Positions 15,698-22,558 of a DNA stretch of 23,566 nucleotides are shown in pieces (position 1 is the first letter of the stretch; each line of letters starts with the position of its first letter). The DNA is from a virus. The notes beneath the pieces were generated by a model. That model made no database searches. It worked only from the letters and a program-made list of their open reading frames with translations, and was not told the origin of the DNA. The position numbers were made by a program, and so were the translations under genes. The DNA is taken from positions 1 to 23,566 of IMG/VR virus record IMGVR_UViG_3300008218_000059; one strand, 5' to 3'.

Positions 15698-16582
15698 CTA
15701 GCTGATGGTGCCTTGAAGTTCAGGGAGTAACCCGAGTTCGTATGCACAGCTATCACAGACCAGCTCGTGACTCACTGTGCATGCTGTTTGATACTGCTCA
15801 GTCGGAAGTGACTGGTCACAGCCTGCGCACTTGATGTCTACACTGTCAGGTTCAATCGGGGCTGGTGGATAGGATTCCTCCTTTACCTGTGGGGTAGCCT
15901 TCTTCTTCCCATGTAGGGTGTAGCCATCCCACTTGTTATACCTGTTATCCCACTCATCCCACAGGGAATTACCAACGTAGCCTGCCCCTGTGTAGAATCC
16001 ACCCACTGGGCGTGACCAACAGTGGTTGAGGTTCGAATAGAAGCACCCGTCAGTGGTACCATCAGTAGCCTTTGAGCCAACCTCCCACTGCCCAAAGCGC
16101 ATCAGCCTTGACGGAGAGAACAACACCAAGCGTCCTGCTGATGTCGCAATCTGCTTGGCTGTCCCATCCCTGTTCTCATCTCCTGTGCGCCACAAGACCC
16201 ATGCCATGATGCGAGTATCTGACGCTGAGCCTTTGAGACTTGGCGTGAACTGTGCATGCTCATTCCAGATGCCATTGTGGAACAGCACCTCCCGAGCCTG
16301 TCCTTCCACAGCAGTGCCGACGTTCCTGCTAATCGGGAAGGGATGGCACAACCCTGCTGACTTTCCTCCATGTGTCGCAAGCCTGAAGTGCATGACGTAT
16401 GGCAGTGGCACTGACTGACTGAGGTCTGTCAGCTCCTCCACTGAGATGCCCTTGCGCCATGTCACAAGGTTGCTGTCTGGTTCTTTGTACGCAATGCCTA
16501 ACCCATCGGGATTGGTGTTGTCTGCATCTTCAATCTCTTTGGATGTAGGGCGAGCGGTATCTGCAACAATAATTAAACACAT
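15698..16582 (-). CDS. class II glutamine amidotransferase with C-terminal zinc ribbon, 294 aa
   Basis: An Ntn-hydrolase: Cys2 directly follows the initiator Met and would be the nucleophile after Met removal. Matching landmarks are NPDGLGIAY (24-32), HFRLATHG (65-72), HPFP (80-83), the oxyanion motif HNG (102-104), SDTR (121-124) and FYSNLN (181-186). Residues 252-279 hold C252/C255 and C276/C279, a zinc ribbon not usual in the minimal GATase II domain. The enzyme hydrolyses glutamine and passes ammonia to a partner; the adjacent amidoligase is the obvious candidate. The Cys2 requirement fixes the ATG at 16582; only a weak AAGAA purine stretch lies before it. The zinc ribbons of both proteins may help them bind a shared target. 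Confidence 0.9.
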   Translation of the reverse strand: MCLIIVADTARPTSKEIEDADNTNPDGLGIAYKEPDSNLVTWRKGISVEELTDLSQSVPLPYVMHFRLATHGGKSAGLCHPFPISRNVGTAVEGQAREVLFHNGIWNEHAQFTPSLKGSASDTRIMAWVLWRTGDENRDGTAKQIATSAGRLVLFSPSRLMRFGQWEVGSKATDGTTDGCFYSNLNHCWSRPVGGFYTGAGYVGNSLWDEWDNRYNKWDGYTLHGKKKATPQVKEESYPPAPIEPDSVDIKCAGCDQSLPTEQYQTACTVSHELVCDSCAYELGLLPELQGTIS

Positions 16583-16603
16583 AAGTTTTCTTCTTTCGTT
16601 GGA

Positions 16604-17155
16604 TTAGGAGATGACGTGTGCGGTAGTCACTTCAGTTTTCTCGACTACGACACGTCCGAGGACGAGCTGCTTGATGGAGTAGTCAAGATTCACCGCAATG
16701 TTGTGACGTTCAGCCTGTTTCACTTCACAGTACTGTTTACGCCACAAGTCATGGTCACTCTCAGACCTGATAGCAATCCTTCGCGTCAAGCTGTCAGTGC
16801 AGAGGCGTAAGAACGCAAGGTTCTTATACCAATGCGATGACTCCTCGAACCGGAGGCTTGGCTGTGCTGATGCCGAGTGGAACTCACTCCGATTGAACTG
16901 CCAGCACAGACTACTATACTCATCAAGGATAGAGATGCGCTGCGCTCCTCTGTCCATGTCATACAGGGCTAACTTATCTTCCCCATTGCTGGTTGTGCCC
17001 TCCTCCACACACGCTGCTGCGACCATCCTCATCCAATCCTGCAATGCCTGATGGACTGTGAACGTCAAATCTATCCCGTGTATAGGGTCACGCTTGATGG
17101 TGTACTTCACTAGCGTGTCACCCTTCCGAAGTGAGATGATGTTCTGCTCTGCCAT
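16604..17155 (-). CDS. hypothetical protein, 183 aa
   Basis: Not recognised. Mixed alpha/beta composition with an N-terminal beta-rich part (VKYTIKRDPIHGIDLTFTV) and a helical middle (ALQDWMRMVAAACVEEG). The protein is polar overall, with no membrane segment and no clear metal or nucleotide motif. AAGGAG 7-8 nt before the ATG is encoded by the last codons of the gene upstream, so the two are coupled. It stands 21 bp before the glutamine amidotransferase and is the nearest co-transcribed candidate for a substrate or partner of the amide-forming pair; that is inference. Confidence 0.75.
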   Translation of the reverse strand: MAEQNIISLRKGDTLVKYTIKRDPIHGIDLTFTVHQALQDWMRMVAAACVEEGTTSNGEDKLALYDMDRGAQRISILDEYSSLCWQFNRSEFHSASAQPSLRFEESSHWYKNLAFLRLCTDSLTRRIAIRSESDHDLWRKQYCEVKQAERHNIAVNLDYSIKQLVLGRVVVEKTEVTTAHVIS

Positions 17156-17159
17156 TGTG

Positions 17160-17345
17160 CTACTCCTTACTGTCCTTCTGCTGCTTGGTTTGTGCTGCTG
17201 TTTCTCGCTTCTTTGCTGCTGCTTTCCTCTTTGCTGCTGCTGCTCTCCACTCTGCTACTCTCTTTCGCCCTGATGGTGTGGACTTTATTGGCCCTGCTGA
17301 TGTAGTGATTCCTGCTACTAGTGTCTGTGTCACTGGACTTGACAT
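17160..17345 (-). CDS. small basic Ala/Lys-rich protein, 61 aa
   Basis: The second half, RKRVAEWRAAAAKRKAAAKK and following, is a strongly basic alanine-rich helix; the first half is Thr/Ser/Pro-rich. Such proteins often bind nucleic acids or membranes non-specifically. The ATG follows the TAG of the upstream gene without a gap and in the same frame, with GGAAG nearby. The Lys/Glu codons at its end supply the Shine-Dalgarno for the following 183-aa gene. Confidence 0.65.
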   Translation of the reverse strand: MSSPVTQTLVAGITTSAGPIKSTPSGRKRVAEWRAAAAKRKAAAKKRETAAQTKQQKDSKE

Positions 17346-17579
17346 CTATCTTCCCTCTCTTTCTCTGCGTAGTCGGGCTGCTTCACGGGCTGCTTGCCAC
17401 TTCAGGTACTTCTGTCCTCGCAGGACTTTGTGTGTCGCTCCTGTCTCCTCGTCCACTGTCACCTGACAGTGCTTAGTGAAGTGGTCACTCGGTCGTCTGT
17501 CCTCATCAGCAAGCTGCTTATAGGCGGCTTTCACCTCATGCAACGTGCCATCGCTGTGTAGTCCTACCTTTACCCTCAC
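17346..17579 (-). CDS. hypothetical small protein, 77 aa (GTG start)
   Basis: Not recognised. The N-terminus is a beta hairpin-like KVGLHSDGTLHEV, followed by a helix and an Arg-rich C-terminal helix (QAAREAARLRREREGR). The GTG at 17579 has AGGAGG about 4-5 nt upstream, which supports this start. Its TAG abuts the ATG of the next gene in the same frame. Confidence 0.65.
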   Translation of the reverse strand: MRVKVGLHSDGTLHEVKAAYKQLADEDRRPSDHFTKHCQVTVDEETGATHKVLRGQKYLKWQAAREAARLRREREGR

Positions 17580-17591
17580 TATTCCTCCTAT

Positions 17592-17846
17592 CTAACGTGC
17601 CCCGCTTTTCCATGCTGCTAACGCTTCTGCTACTAACGCAACCAAGTCTTGCTCGTCGAGTGTTCTGATGTCGATGTTCCGATGCTCATCATCACACTCC
17701 TCAAGACACCATATCAACACATAAAAACACTTAGCCATCTCAGCATGTCGAGCGCCTTGCTGATACCCTGCATCTTCCTGCTGAGCCTTGATCATCTGCG
17801 CTTCACAGATCTCATAAATCTCTTTCGTGTTCGCTTTCAAAGTCAT
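17592..17846 (-). CDS. hypothetical helical protein, 84 aa
   Basis: An all-helical, acidic small protein with Cys residues at 14, 40, 47 and 51 but no ordered CxxC pair. The ATG at 17846 overlaps the upstream TGA as ATGA, and AAGGAGGGG stands directly before it, which is good evidence for translation. Function unknown. Confidence 0.7.
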   Translation of the reverse strand: MTLKANTKEIYEICEAQMIKAQQEDAGYQQGARHAEMAKCFYVLIWCLEECDDEHRNIDIRTLDEQDLVALVAEALAAWKSGAR

Positions 17847-18061
17847 GTTCCCCTCCTTCCATACACCAGCTCTGTCCCGACATAGGACAGGAGTCCGGCG
17901 AATAGAATCCCTAATGCAAACGTGAACATCCGCTTGGCTAGTTCCTGCTGCTCATACCACTCTGATATTCCATGCTGATACCCTGCGCTGTAGCAGAGAT
18001 AGAACCCAATGAATATAAGCAGTAGACTGGCACACCGACAGGCTATCTTCTCAGCTCTCAT
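17843..18061 (-). CDS. two-helix membrane protein, 72 aa
   Basis: Two hydrophobic segments (ASLLLIFIGFYLCYSAG and FTFALGILFAGLLSYVG) flank a polar, aromatic loop (HGISEWYEQQELAKR), with basic ends. It could be a holin-like or a host-membrane-modifying protein. The ATG at 18061 lies within the last codons of the upstream gene (11-nt overlap), with GAGG about 9 nt before it. No lysis gene is adjacent, so a holin role is less likely than for the 51-aa protein. Confidence 0.7.
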   Translation of the reverse strand: MRAEKIACRCASLLLIFIGFYLCYSAGYQHGISEWYEQQELAKRMFTFALGILFAGLLSYVGTELVYGRRGT

Positions 18062-18557
18062 CGTATTTGACCTCTTCTACGTATTTCTTCCAGCGTTTAT
18101 CAACACGTTCCATTGCTTTGTCTGCATACTCTTTGAACTCATCCCCCTCCTGCGACAGACTGTTCTTTACTGTGATGCAGTCATCGACTGTGTTACTCAG
18201 CATCCTCCCGACTCGCTCAGCTTTCGCCTCCATCTTCTCTGCTTTGGCTCGCGTGTTTGCTAAGTCCTCTTTCGCAGACTCCACATACCAGCGAATACCT
18301 GCTGGTTCCCACTCATCCTCATGTGCTTGGGCAACAAACGTGGAACAGTCGAGCAGGAATAGCATCGTGCGCTTCTGCTCCTGCCATCTTGCTGCGTTTA
18401 CCTTGCGCTGCTCCTCCATTGCAGCAAGCTGCTTCTCTAGTTCTCCTTCATGCCTAAAGTCTCCATCTTCTATCAGCTCCTGCGCTTTGATCACCGCCTT
18501 TAGTGACTCAATCTCCTTCAGTGCTGCTGTGTACTTTGCATGTAATGTCTCAGCCAT
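18051..18557 (-). CDS. hypothetical long coiled-coil protein, 168 aa
   Basis: Nearly continuous helix with heptad patterns, for example ALKEIESLKAVIKAQEL and AKAEKMEAKAERVGRML, broken near the middle by LFLLDCSTFVAQAHEDEWEP. The frame extends upstream to 18641, but the ATG at 18557 is preferred because it overlaps the TAA of the previous gene as TAATG and starts cleanly with MAETLHAKYTA. No known domain. Could be a scaffold-like or regulatory protein. Confidence 0.7.
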   Translation of the reverse strand: MAETLHAKYTAALKEIESLKAVIKAQELIEDGDFRHEGELEKQLAAMEEQRKVNAARWQEQKRTMLFLLDCSTFVAQAHEDEWEPAGIRWYVESAKEDLANTRAKAEKMEAKAERVGRMLSNTVDDCITVKNSLSQEGDEFKEYADKAMERVDKRWKKYVEEVKYDES

Positions 18558-18844
18558 TATCTCTGTCTCAGTTCTGCTGCACGTTGCGACCATGCGGCAT
18601 CCACTTCGACCTGCTTCTCCAACTGACGAGTGACCAAGCACTGCGTGGACACAGGCTCGTTGAACAGCTGCCGACCGACGGCATCTCGTGTGACTTTCAG
18701 CAGTTCCACCAGTGTTTCCAGCACGACCTGATGCACCTCATCAAGTGGCTTTCGGCGGAGGATGTTCCGCTCCTGATTGCGCTGCTGTTTACGCTGTTGC
18801 TTCCGCGCATCCATGAACTGGATGTGCATTGTATTGAATGGCAT
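18557..18844 (-). CDS. hypothetical basic protein, 95 aa
   Basis: The N-terminal third is very basic and Gln/Arg-rich (ARKQQRKQQRNQERNILRRK), the remainder helical. Nucleic-acid binding is plausible from charge only. The ATG at 18844 has AAGGA about 7 nt upstream. The stop overlaps the next ATG (TAATG). Confidence 0.65.
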   Translation of the reverse strand: MPFNTMHIQFMDARKQQRKQQRNQERNILRRKPLDEVHQVVLETLVELLKVTRDAVGRQLFNEPVSTQCLVTRQLEKQVEVDAAWSQRAAELRQR

Positions 18845-18906
18845 GATGCCATCCTTCCTGCCCTGACTGGGCGGAATAGTGTTGACTTGATTGACAACAC
18901 AAGCAG

Positions 18907-18932
18907 GGACACCAGACCTGAGCCTGATGTCC
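18907..18932 (-). terminator. intergenic hairpin 2
   Basis: Arms 18907-18915 and 18924-18932 give a 9-bp stem on the minus strand (GGACATCAG with CTGGTGTCC, one G-U pair) and an 8-nt loop, in the roughly 100-bp gap after the 94-aa gene. It shares the CATCAGG...CTG-TGTCCC pattern with the hairpin near 19286. No T-tract follows, so attenuation or RNA processing is as likely as termination. Confidence 0.45.
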
Positions 18933-18945
18933 TAGCTTCTACTGT

Positions 18946-19230
18946 CTAGGGAAGAACCATTGGCCAGTCAATCATAGCCTTGGGCTTGTAGATGTATGTC
19001 ACATCTCCGCTGCGCAGCTTGGTGCAATCTTCATGGTCTACATGCAGCGTTTTCACTGCCATCCCATCAATCACCCGCACTTGGTACCACTTCTCTCCTT
19101 GCTGGTGCCCGCTGTACGTACATCCCAGCACAGTTCCTTTGCGCACATCAGGCCAGAATTGCTGCTGCTTGAAATGCACAGTATCGCCAACCCCTGCCTC
19201 TGGCAGAGCATTAGTCACATGTGTAGTCAT
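18946..19230 (-). CDS. hypothetical beta-rich protein, 94 aa
   Basis: A small beta-barrel-like protein (GDTVHFKQQQFWPDVRKGTV, then KWYQVRVIDGMAVKTLHVDH), reminiscent of SH3-like or KOW-like folds, but no family is recognised. AGAGG lies about 5 nt before the ATG at 19230. It is flanked on both sides by related hairpins, so it may be expressed separately from its neighbours. Confidence 0.7.
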   Translation of the reverse strand: MTTHVTNALPEAGVGDTVHFKQQQFWPDVRKGTVLGCTYSGHQQGEKWYQVRVIDGMAVKTLHVDHEDCTKLRSGDVTYIYKPKAMIDWPMVLP

Positions 19231-19271
19231 ACTTACCTCTGGAATAGAACTGAAGGAATTAACAGTTCAAA

Positions 19272-19300
19272 GGGACATCAGAGCCGAAGCCCTGATGCCC
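19272..19300 (-). terminator. UUCG-tetraloop hairpin 1
   Basis: On the minus strand a 9-bp stem (19276-19284 with 19289-19297, one G-U) is closed by C(UUCG)G, with three further G-C pairs outside it (19272-19274 with 19298-19300) across one bulged base. UUU follows. It lies 24 bp past the stop of the 153-aa gene. This is a typical stable terminator hairpin with a short U run. An outer ACAGTT/AACTGT inverted repeat flanks it. Confidence 0.6.
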
Positions 19301-19323
19301 GATTCAACTGTCAAGCCCGAGTG

Positions 19324-19785
19324 TTACTTTGTGGCATACTTCATTTCAAACATCTGCGCATACCGTTCAGCGTTCAGTTCACGAATGACATACTTGCTCG
19401 GACGGTTCTTGTTCTGTGCATTCGTGAGTACTTTCTGTGCCTTGTTGGTGACTAAGCGACCAGAAAGAACCAGAGATAGAACAGCTGTCGTCAGTTGTGC
19501 CTTGGTTGGGGTCTTAACAGCTATTCCATGTTTCTTCTGCATAAGGTCAGTCACAGTAGCTCTCAATTCACCCAAGCCTTTAGGCTTAAGTACCTGTACC
19601 GGACGGCCCTTTGCTTCGTCCACAATCAAGCTAACTGCTAACAGAACTGCACTTTCCCAGACAACCTTCTTCTCTTCTGTGGTTCCTGTTACTGTTGTTG
19701 GAACCTGTACCTGTGCTGCTAACTTCGCAGTTAGGATCTGTACCATTTCTTCAAGTTGCTTCTTTGTTAACTTTTTTGTAGCCAT
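19324..19785 (-). CDS. hypothetical basic helical protein, 153 aa
   Basis: Lys-rich N-terminal helix (MATKKLTKKQLEEMVQILTA), then two further helical blocks (ESAVLLAVSLIVDEAKGRP and TKAQLTTAVLSLVLSGR) and a basic C-terminus. The general look is that of a DNA-binding or nucleoid-like protein but no family is recognised. AGGA 7 nt before the ATG. It is the first gene of the minus-strand operon, next to the main control region, so an early regulatory or host-takeover function is plausible. A UUCG hairpin follows it. Confidence 0.75.
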   Translation of the reverse strand: MATKKLTKKQLEEMVQILTAKLAAQVQVPTTVTGTTEEKKVVWESAVLLAVSLIVDEAKGRPVQVLKPKGLGELRATVTDLMQKKHGIAVKTPTKAQLTTAVLSLVLSGRLVTNKAQKVLTNAQNKNRPSKYVIRELNAERYAQMFEMKYATK

Positions 19786-19974
19786 TGTTTAGTCCTAAGT
19801 AGGTAATAGGAAGTACTAAGAAGTTATTATCTTAGTTTCACTTGCCTACCTCCCCTACTCCCAATACACATACCAAGAATCGTGCCAACTATTGTAAATC
19901 CTTGCAAACCGTTGTGAACAAACGAGTTACAGCCGTGACCAGACGGTTGGTCGAATGCCCGAAAGCCCCTTTTT

Positions 19975-20012
19975 ATCCAACATATTGGATAGTCAATCCA
20001 GCATATTGGATT
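19975..20012. promoter_or_regulatory. pair of 16-bp inverted-repeat operators
   Basis: ATCCAACATATTGGAT (19975-19990) and ATCCAGCATATTGGAT (19996-20011, extended by A and T to 19995-20012) differ at one base and are 21 bp apart, two helical turns. This is the classic layout of cooperative repressor sites; the HTH protein encoded at 20156 is the natural candidate to bind. Confidence 0.7.
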
Positions 20013-20118
20013 CGCAGCACACACTCATCCCGAAACAAGGGGGGAGGGGTCATTTTACTTAAAGATTCTGCACGGGGGGTAAATCCCTTCTACGAAAGTG
20101 AGGGGGTTCCAGAATAGG

Positions 20119-20148
20119 TTGACTGACAAGAGCATCAATCGGTAGACT
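20119..20148 (+). promoter_or_regulatory. sigma70-like promoter of the packaging operon
   Basis: TTGACT (20119-20124), an 18-bp spacer, and TAGACT (20143-20148). The -35 is 5/6 and the -10 4/6. Expected initiation falls at or next to the ATG at 20156, so the regulator mRNA may be leaderless. Confidence 0.6.
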
Positions 20149-20149
20149 A

Positions 20150-20165
20150 TGTTCCATGTGGAACA
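20150..20165. promoter_or_regulatory. parS-like 16-bp palindrome at the regulator start
   Basis: TGTTCCATGTGGAACA has 7-bp arms around a CATG-like centre. It differs by one base from TGTTCCACGTGGAACA, a parS form of bacterial chromosomes. It covers the transcription start and the ATG of the HTH gene, so it may serve as an autoregulatory operator instead. Confidence 0.5.
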
Positions 20166-20557
20166 CTACAGGCCCGAAAACACTCAGTCCGTCATTGTCC
20201 GTACCAAGAAAAGCCACGGAAAAGCGAGGACAATCAATTCCCTACGAGTTGACCCTACAACGCGGGGCCTTTGCGGCCTTGTTGAAGGAGATGCAGCGTC
20301 GATCCACGTTGACCACGCGCACCTTATCGAAGAAACTGGGAGTCGAGCCCAATTCGATTAATCAGTATTTCTACAAGAAACGAGGCATGGGTGGGAGTAG
20401 CACCCTCAAATGGTTTCTCAGATTTGCCGAAGCGTGCGGATGTCGCGTGCATCTCACCTTCCCATCAGAACATGACCTGCGCCATTTGGAGCGCCGCCCC
20501 ATGAAGCCTCCCGTGATCGAAGCGATTGAAAGTGAATCCCATGAGAGCCCTTACTGA
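20156..20557 (+). CDS. helix-turn-helix DNA-binding protein, 133 aa
   Basis: Residues about 52-96 (LTTRTLSKKLGVEPNSINQY and on) form a helix-turn-helix like those of phage repressors, followed by a short beta/helix tail. A 25-residue basic N-terminus precedes the domain. The ATG at 20156 has no Shine-Dalgarno and is 7 nt after the -10 hexamer, so it is either leaderless or the real start lies further in. It overlaps the next gene by 17 nt. First gene of the packaging operon and next to two operator types, so it probably controls this operon and the divergent one. It may alternatively be a DNA-binding packaging factor. Confidence 0.75.
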   Translation: MWNTTGPKTLSPSLSVPRKATEKRGQSIPYELTLQRGAFAALLKEMQRRSTLTTRTLSKKLGVEPNSINQYFYKKRGMGGSSTLKWFLRFAEACGCRVHLTFPSEHDLRHLERRPMKPPVIEAIESESHESPY

Positions 20558-20978
20558 AGTCGAAGCTGACCAGTTTTCACTCATGCTGCTCTCAGGGGCT
20601 CCCGTCAGTGATGCCGTGCGGTATTTTCTGGATCCCCTGACCCCGGAAGAATTTCTGGTGGAAGCCGCAGAACAATGGCCCCAACAAGCCGAAGTGCTTG
20701 ACCGATTACAGCACTATACCGGCGGGGAAGCATGGCACAAGATGACTGACCAGCAGCGACTGGAAACAGCCATTAAAAAGCACTATAACGAGATGGCCTA
20801 CTTCCTCTGGACCGTCAATTACGTGGAATGCTCGGGCAACGACAAGATTAAAGCCGATACCTGCCGCCAATCACTTGAAGTCAAACTTGCAGGCTTAGCA
20901 GGACAGGATTCACCGTTATCCCGGTTCTATAACGATATGCTGGCAAAGTATGACCACACAGCTGGCACCGTGAGTTAA
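20541..20978 (+). CDS. probable terminase small subunit, 145 aa
   Basis: A helical protein directly upstream of the large terminase, with which it shares a TAATG junction. A possible HTH-like N-terminus (MLLSGAPVSDAVRYFLDPLT) precedes helical segments. Small terminases are poorly conserved, so position and size carry most weight. The frame also allows TTG at 20526 and GTG at 20532; the ATG at 20541 is taken as the simplest choice, with GAAAGTGA upstream. It would bind the packaging site and regulate the ATPase. Confidence 0.7.
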   Translation: MRALTEVEADQFSLMLLSGAPVSDAVRYFLDPLTPEEFLVEAAEQWPQQAEVLDRLQHYTGGEAWHKMTDQQRLETAIKKHYNEMAYFLWTVNYVECSGNDKIKADTCRQSLEVKLAGLAGQDSPLSRFYNDMLAKYDHTAGTVS

Positions 20979-22558
20979 TGGCAACCTCAACGGTGCCTCC
21001 CGATCTGCGAGATCGGTTAATCACAGAATTTCGTCGGTTTCTCTGCGACCAGATTGGATTCGTGCCCTTTGAGCACCAAGCTGACTGGTGGGTCACCACC
21101 GATGGCTACGCACTGAGTCAACAAGTCACGGCCCCGGATGATACACGTCCCTCCATCAAAATCTGCCTGCCCACTGGCACAATCGAACACCGCTTGCTCG
21201 TTCCTCGCAAGCACGGGCGCGCGAAAGTCGTCGCAGAACTCGGAGCCTACAAATCAGGCAAATCCGCTGGCGCGGGACTTTGGGGGGCCGCATTCGCTGC
21301 CGTGCCCAACGCTTTGGTGTATCTCGTGGGCAATGAATACGATATGACCGCGCCAGAGTTTGACTATATCCTTGAATCCCTCTGTTCAGAGCGAGGACTC
21401 AACCAAAAATACAAATCCCTGCAAAATCGCCCGAAAGACGGACGCCTCTGGTTGGAAATGGAAAACGGAGCCCGATTTGAAGCCCGATCATGGGAACGCT
21501 CAGAATCCCTCAAGGGGAAGGAAGTTGACGCCTATATTTACTGCGAAGCCTACCAATTACCGGGGATTGAGTGCTTTACCTCCGTCTCACAGAATCTGCG
21601 CGTGCGACAGGGCTATGCTGTGTTTCCGACCACGCCTGACCGCCCGTGGGTGGGGGTATTTCACGATAATGGACACGGCCACGAGGATTTCCCGGAATGG
21701 GTCTGCAAATGCGCCGTCCCGGCGACGGTGAACCCTTATAGCTTCGATCAGAAGGCCATGGATCGAGATCGACATTTATTGACGCGCGAAAAATTCTCGA
21801 TTGCCTATCTGGGCAAGTTGGGGGATTTTGTGGGGCGTGTGTATAACTATCAGCGCGGAGATCGACTTTTTACCCCACGCTCCCACCCGCACCTGTGGCA
21901 TCGACCGGAACGAGGCGACATGAAGGAGAATTTCAAGTTGCCTCACGATTGGCGGGTGGAAATCGGGGCGGATACCGGCACCTACTGCGCAGCGTTGGCT
22001 GTTGCCATTTCCCCGGAGGGAGATGCGTTCATTCTGGATGAATTGACGAACTATAACTATGTGGCAAACACCCCGGAGCTGGATCCCTCTTCGTCGATTG
22101 TGACATGGGCACAAGCGTTTACCCGCATGGCCGCACTGTGGCGCACACGCCCCATGGCGTGGGTGGACAGCAATAGCCAGTTCAAACAGGAATGTCTCCA
22201 CCACGGCGTCCACTTGATGGCAAATAAACGCGGTCGGGAAGTGCGCACGGAAGCTGCCCGTCAATATTTCCAGCACGACAGAATTTTTCTGGCCCCATGG
22301 CTTGAACGGCTCCCGTATGAAGTCGAGCACGCCCAATGGCCCGACCACACGTCGGCGTCAGGAAAATATGAGCGGATGAAATCCAATGATCATGTGCTGG
22401 ATTGTCTGGAGCATGTGCTCTCTCGGCATCCACGGGGCATGGCGAAAAAACAGCCCCCGGTCATGCAGCCCCCGGTGGGCAGTGTGCAGTGGTTAGGGAA
22501 TCCCATCAAGAAACGGAAAAGTCGTGCGCCGGCAGACAGTCATTTAGGAGGACAGTAA
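20978..22558 (+). CDS. terL: terminase large subunit (packaging ATPase-nuclease), 526 aa
   Basis: Drives DNA into the prohead and cuts it. The ATPase part has Walker A GAYKSGKS (89-96) and Walker B AYIYCE (185-190, catalytic E190), followed by the coupling region around residues 200-220. The RNase H-like nuclease part has acidic residues D332 (IGADTG), D397 (AWVDSN) and D471/D475 (SNDHVLDCLEH). Length is normal. The start overlaps the preceding TAA. The C-terminal tail is basic (KKRKSRAPADSHLGGQ), and its codons contain the AGGAGG used by the next gene. Intact, with no sign of damage. Confidence 0.95.
   Translation: MATSTVPPDLRDRLITEFRRFLCDQIGFVPFEHQADWWVTTDGYALSQQVTAPDDTRPSIKICLPTGTIEHRLLVPRKHGRAKVVAELGAYKSGKSAGAGLWGAAFAAVPNALVYLVGNEYDMTAPEFDYILESLCSERGLNQKYKSLQNRPKDGRLWLEMENGARFEARSWERSESLKGKEVDAYIYCEAYQLPGIECFTSVSQNLRVRQGYAVFPTTPDRPWVGVFHDNGHGHEDFPEWVCKCAVPATVNPYSFDQKAMDRDRHLLTREKFSIAYLGKLGDFVGRVYNYQRGDRLFTPRSHPHLWHRPERGDMKENFKLPHDWRVEIGADTGTYCAALAVAISPEGDAFILDELTNYNYVANTPELDPSSSIVTWAQAFTRMAALWRTRPMAWVDSNSQFKQECLHHGVHLMANKRGREVRTEAARQYFQHDRIFLAPWLERLPYEVEHAQWPDHTSASGKYERMKSNDHVLDCLEHVLSRHPRGMAKKQPPVMQPPVGSVQWLGNPIKKRKSRAPADSHLGGQ

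Larger units (their letters stand above)
19786..20148. other. main divergent control region (about 360 bp, non-coding)
   Basis: No convincing gene. From left to right it holds a weak minus-strand -10 (GATAAT on the complement of 19826-19831) inside an ACTAAG/CTTAGT inverted repeat (19815-19836), a run of related TTGTAAAT/TTGCAAA/TTGTGAACAA words near 19895-19921, the paired operators 19975-20012, a minus-strand TTGACT (19991-19996) between those operators, and the plus-strand promoter 20119-20148. It could also hold an origin, but nothing proves this. Confidence 0.6.

Noticed and set aside
18558-18641. Longer N-terminus of the 168-aa coiled-coil protein
   Set aside because: Would overlap the 95-aa gene, and the composition changes sharply; the TAATG junction at 18557 fits the rest of the operon.
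18992-19792. 266-codon plus-strand ORF across the 94-aa and 153-aa genes
   Set aside because: The product is Ser/Cys/Val-rich and lacks a domain. The two minus-strand genes beneath it have Shine-Dalgarno sites and normal composition.
19930-19975. tRNA T-arm-like GGTCGAATGCC
   Set aside because: No acceptor stem, anticodon arm or D-arm could be fitted around it.
20149-20361. 70-codon ORF starting MFHVEH at the parS-like site
   Set aside because: The N-terminus simply reflects the palindrome; the overlapping +1 frame encodes a recognisable HTH protein.
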